This document shows positions 38,341 to 44,894 of a stretch of 64,000 nucleotides of DNA, one piece after another (position 1 is the first letter of the stretch; every line of letters starts with the position of its first letter). The DNA comes from Streptomyces omiyaensis (GTDB lineage: Bacteria; Actinomycetota; Actinomycetes; Streptomycetales; Streptomycetaceae), in contig NZ_BMVV01000003.1 of NCBI RefSeq assembly GCF_014650895.1, forward strand, positions 516,819 through 580,818, read 5' to 3'. The notes under the pieces are model-generated. The model saw only the letters and a program-made list of their open reading frames with translations. It ran no database searches and had not been told where the DNA came from. The translations under genes and the position numbers were made by a program.

Positions 38341-39581
38341 GGACGGCCCCGCGCCGCGTCCGGCGCCCGCTGCTCGTCGTGGCCGCGACGACCCTGTGCA
38401 CCCTCGGCCTGCCGCTCTCCACCGCGGCGGCCGAGGACGGATCCCAGTGCACCTTCCCCAGCAAGAAGTACGAGGGCAGGCCCTGGTCCCTCCAGCGCGT
38501 GCAACTGGACGAACTCTGGGCGCAGTCCACCGGCAAGGGCGTCCGCGTCGCCGTCATCGACACCGGCGTCGACGTCCGCAACCTCCAGCTCGCCAAGGCC
38601 GTCGACGCCCGCAGCGGGATCAACCTGATCCCGAAGGGAGCCAAGGACGCCAACGGCAACAAGCTGAAGCGCGGCAAGGAGAACGGCACCACCGACACCG
38701 TCGGCCACGGCACCAAGGTGGCCGGCATCATCGCCGCCCGCCCCGCCAAGGGCACCGGCTTCGTCGGACTGGCCCCGGACGCCACGATCATCCCGATCCA
38801 GCAGAACGACGCCGACGGCAACGGCACCGCCACCACCCTCGCCGCGGCGATCCGCCACGCCGTCGACAAGAAGGCGGACGTGATCAACATCTCCCAGGAC
38901 ACGGCGAACGCGGTGAAGCCCACCCCGCTCCTGGAGCAGGCCGTCGCGGCGGCGCTGGAGGCCGGCGTCGTGGTCGTGGCCTCGGCGGGCAACGACGGCC
39001 TCGGCGGCAACGTCAAACCCACCTACCCGGCCTCGTACGAGGGCGTCCTCGCCGTCGCCGCCTCGGACCGCAACAACGAGCGCGCGCAGTTCTCCCAGTC
39101 CGGCGACTTCGTCGGCGTCGCCGCCCCCGGCGTCGACATGGTCTCCACCGTCCCCGGCGGCGGCCACTGCGCCGACAACGGCACCAGCTTCTCCGCCCCG
39201 TACGTCGCCGGCCTCGCCGCCCTCCTCAAGTCCGCGCACCGCGACTGGACCCAGAAGCAGATCGTCGCCCAGATCCAGCAGACCGCCGAACGCTCGGTGG
39301 CCGGCCACGACCGCCTCGTCGGCTGGGGCGTCGTCGACCCGGTCAGGGCCCTCACCGAGGACGACAAGCCCATCGAGCGGCCCGTCGCCCACGAGGGCGT
39401 CACCCGCGCCGAGGCCCCCACCCCGGCCGCCCTCCACCTCGGCGAGACCCCCGAACAACGCGCCGCCCGCCTGGCCACCTACGTGGTCGTCAGCGGCGGC
39501 GTCCTCGTCGCCGCGATCGCCGGCACGGCGGTGGCGACGCGGGACCACCGCAGGAGGAGGACCGCCGCGACCGGCCGGTGA
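38337..39581 (+). CDS. mycP: Mycosin-type subtilisin protease 1 (S8) of the ESX system
   Basis: A 414-residue membrane-anchored protease. A signal peptide (LLVVAATTLCTLGLPLSTAAA) is followed by the subtilisin domain with Asp 75 (VIDTG), His 124 (GHGTK), oxyanion Asn 219 (SAGND) and Ser 284 (GTSFSAP), so the triad is complete. A C-terminal transmembrane helix (VVVSGGVLVAAIAGTAVA) and RRRR anchor it. Mycosins bind and stabilise the ESX complex and cut some substrates. GTG 38337 overlaps the eccB stop. A second mycosin gene lies 2.5 kb downstream. Confidence 0.93.
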   Translation: MRTAPRRVRRPLLVVAATTLCTLGLPLSTAAAEDGSQCTFPSKKYEGRPWSLQRVQLDELWAQSTGKGVRVAVIDTGVDVRNLQLAKAVDARSGINLIPKGAKDANGNKLKRGKENGTTDTVGHGTKVAGIIAARPAKGTGFVGLAPDATIIPIQQNDADGNGTATTLAAAIRHAVDKKADVINISQDTANAVKPTPLLEQAVAAALEAGVVVVASAGNDGLGGNVKPTYPASYEGVLAVAASDRNNERAQFSQSGDFVGVAAPGVDMVSTVPGGGHCADNGTSFSAPYVAGLAALLKSAHRDWTQKQIVAQIQQTAERSVAGHDRLVGWGVVDPVRALTEDDKPIERPVAHEGVTRAEAPTPAALHLGETPEQRAARLATYVVVSGGVLVAAIAGTAVATRDHRRRRTAATGR

Positions 39582-39656
39582 TCATTGCAGACGCACACGG
39601 CTGATAGCGTCGAGCCGGAGCGACGGACTGTGGAAGTCTCGTGACGAACAAGAGAC

Positions 39657-39685
39657 TTGGGGCTGTCGGTCGCCATCATTAGAGT
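39657..39685 (+). promoter_or_regulatory. Putative promoter of the substrate genes
   Basis: TTGGGG (39657-39662) and TAGAGT (39680-39685) are 17 bases apart, in the 214-base gap after mycosin 1 and about 110 bases before the next gene. Confidence 0.45.
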
Positions 39686-39764
39686 GGTACACGCGCGGTC
39701 GGCGGATGGCGAGTCGCCACGATCGCAATGCAGGGCAGCAGGAGCAAACGGGGAGGATTGGCTC

Positions 39765-39806
39765 GTGTTTCACGTGACGGGTGACGGGGGCGGTCATGGC
39801 GAGTGA
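39765..39806 (+). CDS. Possible 13-codon leader ORF overlapping the next gene start
   Basis: GTG 39765 has GGGAGG 8 bases upstream (39751-39756) and reads VFHVTGDGGGHGE to TGA 39804-39806, in a different frame from the following gene, whose ATG (39796) it overlaps. The ribosome-binding site here is better than the one directly before 39796, so translation of the next gene may be coupled to this leader. Nothing is known of the peptide. Confidence 0.35.
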   Translation: MFHVTGDGGGHGE

Positions 39807-40245
39807 TCTTGAGCTCGGTGTCGGCGAGCTGAAGAAGTTCCGCGACAGCGTGGACGGCGTCATCAAGGACCTGGAGGCCGGCGCCGGAGGCGCCTCGAAA
39901 CTGGGCCAGAAGCGCGTGACGCGCGGCTCGTTCGGCACCGGCATGGCCTTCGCCGAGGCGGACGGCTTCTTCACGGAGTACGAGCGGATCCACCACTCCC
40001 TCGTGGCGCTCTCGAAGTCCCTCAGCGGCCAGATCGAACTCCTCCAGATCGGCGTGCACGCGGCGAACGTGGGCTACGCGAACGTGGAGGACGAGCAGCG
40101 CCGCCGCTTCCACGACATCCAGGCGCGCCTCGACAAGGAACGCGACGAGGCGATCGAGCGCGAGCAGCAGGCGAAGGACAGGAAGCCCGAACAGCCCGCC
40201 CAGACGAGCCAGGATGCCGCTAGTGCCGAGAAGGACCTGGGGTGA
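39796..40245 (+). CDS. Helical-hairpin ESX-locus protein with a YxxxE motif (candidate substrate, PE-like partner)
   Basis: A 149-residue protein. Residues 5-28 and about 58-100 look like two long helices joined by a Gly/Arg-rich turn (GSFGTG). Tyr 94 to Glu 98 (YANVE) fits the YxxxD/E secretion signal found after the second helix of ESX substrates. There is no WxG. The C-terminal third is charged and Gln-rich. ATG 39796 has GGGGG 5 bases upstream; GTG 39781 is the alternative. The next gene starts 6 bases after its stop and encodes a WxG-bearing protein, so the pair may form a heterodimer. Confidence 0.65.
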   Translation: MASDLELGVGELKKFRDSVDGVIKDLEAGAGGASKLGQKRVTRGSFGTGMAFAEADGFFTEYERIHHSLVALSKSLSGQIELLQIGVHAANVGYANVEDEQRRRFHDIQARLDKERDEAIEREQQAKDRKPEQPAQTSQDAASAEKDLG

Positions 40246-40251
40246 CGATCG

Positions 40252-42036
40252 ATGAGTGACGAGAAGAACCCGAACCCGAGCGCGCCCGCGCAGCCGGACC
40301 TGACGCCGCAGGAGCAGGCGCAGGCGCAGGACAAGGCCGACATCAAGGAGGCCTACGCGACGACGAACGTCCTGGAGAAGCTGGACGAGATCCTCCCCTT
40401 CGGCTTCGGCCCCAAGGGCAGCGTCTTCGGCTCGACGTCCTTCGAGGGCGCCCGCCTCAACGACATGCTCGACCTCCTCGACAGCGCCAACCCCGCCGAC
40501 CTGGAGCAGGCAGGCGAGGCCCTGGAGAACGCGACGAAGTCGCTCAACGCGGCCGCCAAGCAGCTGAACAGCTTCGTCGCCGGCGTCGACTGGAAGGGCG
40601 AGGCCGCCGTCGAGTTCCAGCGGTACGGCTCCGAGGTCGTGACCTACGCCTGGGACATCGGCAAGGTCGCCAACTCGGCCGGCGCCCAGATGAAGGTCGC
40701 GAGCACCGGCCTGGCCTCCGTCCGCAACGCGCGGCCGCCGCGCGACACCCGCCTCGTCCAGAAGAAGCCCTCGGACTTCACCGAGGTCGAGAAGGTCGAG
40801 AAGAACGAGGACTACCAGAAGGCCGTCCGCGCGGAGAAGGACCGCCAGGAGGCCATCAACCAGATGAACCGCCTGGCGTCGTTCTACGCGGTGTCACAGA
40901 GCACGCTGGCGGGCCAGGAACTGCCGAAGCCGCCGGAGTCGTACAACGCGGGCGTACCGCGGCCGGCCGGTTCGTCCTCCGACGGCGGAGGCTCGGCCGG
41001 CGCCCGCGGCGGTTCCGTCGACGGCGAGTCCGGCAGGAGCACCGGCGGGTCCCTGGACCGGGCGACGCCCGGGCACGTCAGCGGCAGCGAGGACCGTACG
41101 AGCCCGACGGTGCCCCGCACCGGCGGCGACCTGGACACCCGGGACCCGATCCGGGACTCCGGCAAGGACACCAGGACCCAGATCGACACGGTCGCCACGC
41201 CCCCGGCGCCGACCGTCCCGAACACCGCGCCCCCGTCGACCCCGACCCCGGGCACGCCCACCCCGACCGGCCCCGCCGGGCCCCCGCCGCTGACGCTCGG
41301 CACCCCGCCGTCCGCCGGAGGGCCCAAGGCGACCGGGACGCCCGGTGCACCGCGCACCGCCACCGGCCGCACGGCCGTGGGGCGCGGCGGCAACCCGCTG
41401 ACCTCCCCGGCCGTCGGCCGGCCCGGCGGACCGACGAGCACCCCGGCGACGGGCCGCGGCGGTGCGCCCGTGGGCCGCCCCGGCGGACCGACGAGCTCTC
41501 CCGCCATGGGCCGCTCGGGCGGTCCGGCGGGTTCCCCGGCGGCGGGCCGCTCCGGTGGTCCCGTGGGCCGTCCCGGCGGTCCGGCGGGCGCCCAGGCGAA
41601 CCAGGCCGGACGCTCCGCGCCGCAGGCGGGCCGCCCCGGGCAGCCGGCCACCGGGCGCGCGGGCACCGGCAGGTCCAACCCCATCGTGGGCGGCACCCCG
41701 CAGCGCGCCTCCGGCGGCACCGGCTCCCGGATCCCGCGGGGCACCGTCGTCGGCAGCGAGGGCCAGGCCGCGGGCCGGACGGCGGGAGCACGTCCCGGCC
41801 AGTCCGGCGTGGTCGGCGCCAACGGCGGCAAGCCGGCCGCACGGCCCACCGGACGCGGCACCCCCAGCGCCAACGGCGTCGTCGGCAGCCCCCGCGGCAC
41901 CGGCGGCCGGGGCACCCAGCGGCCGGGCCGCGAGGAGCAGGAGCGCGAGGGCTCTTCGCGCCCCGACTACCTGGTGGAGGACGAAGAGACCTGGACGAAC
42001 CGCCGGCGCGGCGCCGTGCCGCCGGTGATCGACTAA
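40252..42036 (+). CDS. WxG-containing ESX-locus protein with long low-complexity C-terminus (candidate substrate)
   Basis: A 594-residue protein. The first ~215 residues are mostly helical and contain VDWKGEAAVEF, with W114-K-G116 in the position of a WxG turn between helices. From about residue 230 to 560 the chain is Pro/Gly/Ser/Thr/Arg-rich with GRPGGP and TPTPG-like runs, ending in an acidic tail (REEQEREGSSRPDYLVEDEETW). The layout resembles PPE or other large ESX substrates: a helical docking module plus a variable disordered tail. It is translated close behind the YxxxE protein and ends 26 bases before mycosin 2. No catalytic domain is visible. Confidence 0.68.
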   Translation: MSDEKNPNPSAPAQPDLTPQEQAQAQDKADIKEAYATTNVLEKLDEILPFGFGPKGSVFGSTSFEGARLNDMLDLLDSANPADLEQAGEALENATKSLNAAAKQLNSFVAGVDWKGEAAVEFQRYGSEVVTYAWDIGKVANSAGAQMKVASTGLASVRNARPPRDTRLVQKKPSDFTEVEKVEKNEDYQKAVRAEKDRQEAINQMNRLASFYAVSQSTLAGQELPKPPESYNAGVPRPAGSSSDGGGSAGARGGSVDGESGRSTGGSLDRATPGHVSGSEDRTSPTVPRTGGDLDTRDPIRDSGKDTRTQIDTVATPPAPTVPNTAPPSTPTPGTPTPTGPAGPPPLTLGTPPSAGGPKATGTPGAPRTATGRTAVGRGGNPLTSPAVGRPGGPTSTPATGRGGAPVGRPGGPTSSPAMGRSGGPAGSPAAGRSGGPVGRPGGPAGAQANQAGRSAPQAGRPGQPATGRAGTGRSNPIVGGTPQRASGGTGSRIPRGTVVGSEGQAAGRTAGARPGQSGVVGANGGKPAARPTGRGTPSANGVVGSPRGTGGRGTQRPGREEQEREGSSRPDYLVEDEETWTNRRRGAVPPVID

Positions 42037-42062
42037 CCACCCCGGAAGGCTCGGAAGTCAGG

Positions 42063-43373
42063 ATGACGGCAGGAATGATCGAGGGCGGCAGGCTCCGGCG
42101 AGCGATGCTCGGCACCACGGCGACCGTGGTGCTGGCGACGGGGCTCGTCGGGGTCGCTCCGACGGCAGTCGCTGCCGACGCACGGTCGCAGCAGTGGTAC
42201 CTGGGCGCGATGAAGGCCGAGGAGATCTGGAAGAAGTCGACCGGCGCGGGCATCACGGTCGCCGTCATCGACACCGGCGTGAACCCGGACACCCCGTCCC
42301 TCAAGGGCAAGGTGCTGAAGGGCTGGGACGCGGCGGAGGCCAAGGGCGACGAGACGGACGACTACGAGGGGCACGGCACCTCCATCGCCGAGCTCATCGT
42401 CGGGTCCGGGGCGTCCGGCGGCATCAAGGGCCTGGCGCCGGACGCCAAGGTGATTCCTTACCGCGTGAGCGACACCAAGATGCAGAACTCCGAGGCGGTC
42501 AACGCCTACGACCTGGAGGAGGCGATCAAGGCCGCCGCCGACAGCGACGCCAAGATCATCAACATCTCCTTCGGCACCGAGTACTACAGCTCGAGCATCC
42601 GGAAGTCGGTCCAGTACGCCCACAACAAGGGCAAGTTGGTCTTCGCGGCTGCCGGCAACAGCGGCGACGAGGACAACAAGAAGCAGTACCCGGCAAGTTA
42701 CCCCGAGGCGATCGCGGTCGCGGCCACCGACCGGAACGGCAAGGTGGGCCCCTACTCCCAGCACGGCGACTACGTGGACATCGCCGCGCCGGGCAGCGCG
42801 ATCCCCAAGTGGTGCGACGAGACGTTCCAGAAGTACTGCGTCGAGAACGGCACCAGCTTCGCCACCGCCATCGCCTCCGCCTCCGCCGCCCTCGTCTGGT
42901 CCGCGCATCCCGAGTGGACCGGAAACCAGGTCCTGCGCGCCCTGTTCGAGTCCGCGTCCCGGAACGACGACTGGGAGCCGGGTTCGGTCAGCACCTACCT
43001 CGGCCACGGCATCGTCCGGCCCAACGCCAACATCTCGCGCGGCGAGGGCAAGCCCGGCGACGCGAACATCAGCCCCCTGACCAACGAGCCCACCGGAGGC
43101 GGTACGTCCGGCGGCACCGCCTCGGCGGCCCCTTCGGCACCCTCGGCCACGGCCTCCGACGGCGGCGCCCCGGCCTCCGCCGCCCCCTCTGCATCAACTT
43201 CGGCACAAGCCCCCGACGCCAAGCCGTCGGACGGCACCGCTGTGGCAGGCTCCGGCGAGAGCGCGGAGGCGGAGAGCGGCGGCAGCACCGGGATCGTCAT
43301 CGGCGTCGTCGCGGCCGTGGCGGTCCTCGCCGCGGCGGGCGTCCTCGTCGCGCGGCGGCGACGCTCCGCCTGA
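42063..43373 (+). CDS. Mycosin-type subtilisin protease 2 (S8)
   Basis: A 436-residue protein with a signal peptide (TTATVVLATGLVGVAPTAVAA), an intact S8 triad of Asp 70 (VIDTG), His 104 (GHGTS) and Ser 265 (GTSFATA) with oxyanion Asn 199 (AAGNS), an Ala/Ser/Pro-rich linker, and a C-terminal transmembrane helix (GIVIGVVAAVAVLAAAGVLVA) followed by RRRR. It is clearly different from mycosin 1 in sequence (KKSTGAGITVAVIDTGVN here against QSTGKGVRVAVIDTGVD). ATG 42063 has GGAAG upstream. Its neighbours suggest that it processes locally encoded substrates. Confidence 0.92.
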   Translation: MTAGMIEGGRLRRAMLGTTATVVLATGLVGVAPTAVAADARSQQWYLGAMKAEEIWKKSTGAGITVAVIDTGVNPDTPSLKGKVLKGWDAAEAKGDETDDYEGHGTSIAELIVGSGASGGIKGLAPDAKVIPYRVSDTKMQNSEAVNAYDLEEAIKAAADSDAKIINISFGTEYYSSSIRKSVQYAHNKGKLVFAAAGNSGDEDNKKQYPASYPEAIAVAATDRNGKVGPYSQHGDYVDIAAPGSAIPKWCDETFQKYCVENGTSFATAIASASAALVWSAHPEWTGNQVLRALFESASRNDDWEPGSVSTYLGHGIVRPNANISRGEGKPGDANISPLTNEPTGGGTSGGTASAAPSAPSATASDGGAPASAAPSASTSAQAPDAKPSDGTAVAGSGESAEAESGGSTGIVIGVVAAVAVLAAAGVLVARRRRSA

Positions 43374-43398
43374 CGGCCGCGCCGCCCCACACACCGAA

Positions 43399-43426
43399 CC
43401 GCGTCCGCGTGAAGCTGCGGACGCGG
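43399..43426 (+). promoter_or_regulatory. Hairpin upstream of esxB
   Basis: CCGCGTCCGC (43399-43408) pairs perfectly with GCGGACGCGG (43417-43426) around an 8-nt loop, 34 bases before the esxB start. It could be a partial terminator, an RNA stabiliser or a processing site that raises esxBA mRNA relative to upstream genes. Confidence 0.5.
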
Positions 43427-43460
43427 CTGCAAAGAGAACCCGAGAAAGGGAGAGCGACAC

Positions 43461-43823
43461 ATGTCAGTCTTGAAGGTTGGCGATCAGAGTCTCAAGGATT
43501 TCCAGGACGAGCTCACCCGCAAGTTCGATGACGTGAAGGGCCAGCTGTCGGCCCTCCAGGGCGTCATCGACAGCCTCGAAGGCCGCTGGAAGGGCATCGG
43601 CGCCGGCGCCTTCGACGCCAAGCAGACCGAGATCAACCAGGGCATGGTGCGGATCGCCAAGCTGATGCTGAACTTCCAGGAGGCCATCCAGGTCACCCGG
43701 ACCACGTCCAGCAACACCGACGACGAGGTCGAGGCGGCCCTGCGCGGCGTCGACGTCACCGCGGGCTTCTCCGGCGACGCGGGAGCCGAGAAGGCCGCCC
43801 GTTCGGGCATCGCCGGTCTCTGA
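43461..43823 (+). CDS. esxB: WXG100-family secreted protein (EsxB-like)
   Basis: A 120-residue two-helix protein with the WxG turn at W43-K-G45 (SLEGRWKGIGAGAF). The helices before and after are amphipathic, and a Gly/Ala-rich tail follows. WXG100 proteins are secreted as folded dimers by ESX systems. No YxxxD/E is seen, so the export signal is probably carried by the partner encoded next. GAAAGGGAGAG precedes ATG 43461 by a good distance. In S. coelicolor the equivalent esxBA pair affects sporulation, as far as I recall. Confidence 0.92.
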   Translation: MSVLKVGDQSLKDFQDELTRKFDDVKGQLSALQGVIDSLEGRWKGIGAGAFDAKQTEINQGMVRIAKLMLNFQEAIQVTRTTSSNTDDEVEAALRGVDVTAGFSGDAGAEKAARSGIAGL

Positions 43824-43885
43824 CGCACGCGTCGAGGACCCCGCACCACCCCACCTGAACGACACCACCGACACCCGGAGGGAAC

Positions 43886-44182
43886 ATGGCCGCCAACGAC
43901 GGCATCATGCTCGTCACGTACGCGTCGCTCGACGACGCTGCGAACCAGATCGACGCGCAGGCGAAGCGCCTGGACGAGGCCCTGGAGGCCATCCAGACGA
44001 AGATCCGCTCGGTCTCCAGCACCTGGGAGGGTGAGGCGAAGACCGCCGCCGACGGCGCTCACGCCAAGTGGGACCAGGAGACGCGCGCGATCCACAACGC
44101 GCTCCAGAGCATCTCCAAGGCCGTGCGCCAGGCCGCCCCGGCCTACCAGGCCGGCGACAAGCGCGCCGCGGGCTTCTTCTAG
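43886..44182 (+). CDS. esxA: WXG100-family secreted protein with YxxxD signal (EsxA-like)
   Basis: A 98-residue protein with W47-E-G49 in the turn (VSSTWEGEAK) and Y87-QAG-D91 after the second helix, which matches the YxxxD secretion signal of ESX substrates. It should pair with the 120-residue WXG100 protein encoded 62 bases upstream, the heterodimer being recognised by the third ATPase domain of EccC. Its ATG has GGAGGG about 5 bases upstream. Which of the pair is called EsxA or EsxB is by recalled S. coelicolor order and could be argued. Confidence 0.92.
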   Translation: MAANDGIMLVTYASLDDAANQIDAQAKRLDEALEAIQTKIRSVSSTWEGEAKTAADGAHAKWDQETRAIHNALQSISKAVRQAAPAYQAGDKRAAGFF

Positions 44183-44212
44183 CGGAGCCGGGTCCGTACC
44201 GCACGGACGAGA

Positions 44213-44247
44213 ACAGGGTGGGCGTGCACGGGAGGCGCCCACCCTGT
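44213..44247. terminator. Bidirectional terminator between esxA and the lipoprotein gene
   Basis: A 12-bp perfect stem, 44213-44224 with 44236-44247, closes an 11-nt loop where the plus-strand and minus-strand arms of the ESX locus converge. Confidence 0.8.
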
Positions 44248-44306
44248 CGCGTTCCCGGGACCGGGGGCCCGACCGTTCTCCCGGCCGTGCCCCCGGACCC
44301 CGCCGC

Positions 44307-44840
44307 TTACTTCCGCACGCACTCCGACGAGGCCGAGAGGGCCTCCGCGTAGGCCAGGAGCAGCTGCTTCACCTCGGGGGCGGGCGCCGTCCGGCCCTCC
44401 GAGAGGGCGATCGTCACGAACAGCTCCGCCTCCCCCTTGCGGTGTGCCGCCGCGGGCTCGCACGTGACGCGGCTGACGCCGCCGGTGTCGGAGTAGACGT
44501 ACCGCTTGTCACTGCTCTCGACATCGGCCAGGTCCCGGTACGGGGCGTTGTACGCCACGGACCGGGCCGTCTTCCCCGCCTCCAGCCACTCCCAGACGGC
44601 CGTCAGCGCCCTCTCGCCGTCCACCGAGACCGTGCAGCGGAAGTAGCCGCCCAGCTCCTTGCGCTCCTCCCCGACCTTCTCGCCACCCGCGGGAAGGGCG
44701 GGCGACAGCAGATCGGCGGAGACCGGCGTACCGCACAGGGAATCCGGTACCTGGAAGGCCCGCTTCTCCTCCTTCGCCTGGGAGCATCCGGAGACGAGGA
44801 GGACGAGCGCGAGGGCGGCCACGGCCTTTGCGTGCTTCAT
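44307..44840 (-). CDS. Lipoprotein at the end of the eccC arm
   Basis: A 177-residue protein with signal peptide AVAALALVLLVSGC, where VSGC is the lipobox, followed by a globular domain with Cys residues in DSLCGTP, YFRCTVS and RVTCEPA that could form disulfides. No family was recognised. ATG 44840 (or GTG 44843) is used. It follows the 754-residue helical protein by 54 bases in the same orientation and may be an accessory, immunity-like or surface component for it; that is inference from position only. Confidence 0.8.
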   Translation of the reverse strand: MKHAKAVAALALVLLVSGCSQAKEEKRAFQVPDSLCGTPVSADLLSPALPAGGEKVGEERKELGGYFRCTVSVDGERALTAVWEWLEAGKTARSVAYNAPYRDLADVESSDKRYVYSDTGGVSRVTCEPAAAHRKGEAELFVTIALSEGRTAPAPEVKQLLLAYAEALSASSECVRK

Positions 44841-44894
44841 CACGTGCTTTCTGGTCTGGGGGCGGGGAGGGGAAGCGGGCGGCGGAGGCGGGGA

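Noticed and set aside
41380..41660. GRPGGP-type nucleotide repeats
   Set aside because: Low-complexity coding sequence of the WxG protein tail, irregular in length, not a separate repeat element.
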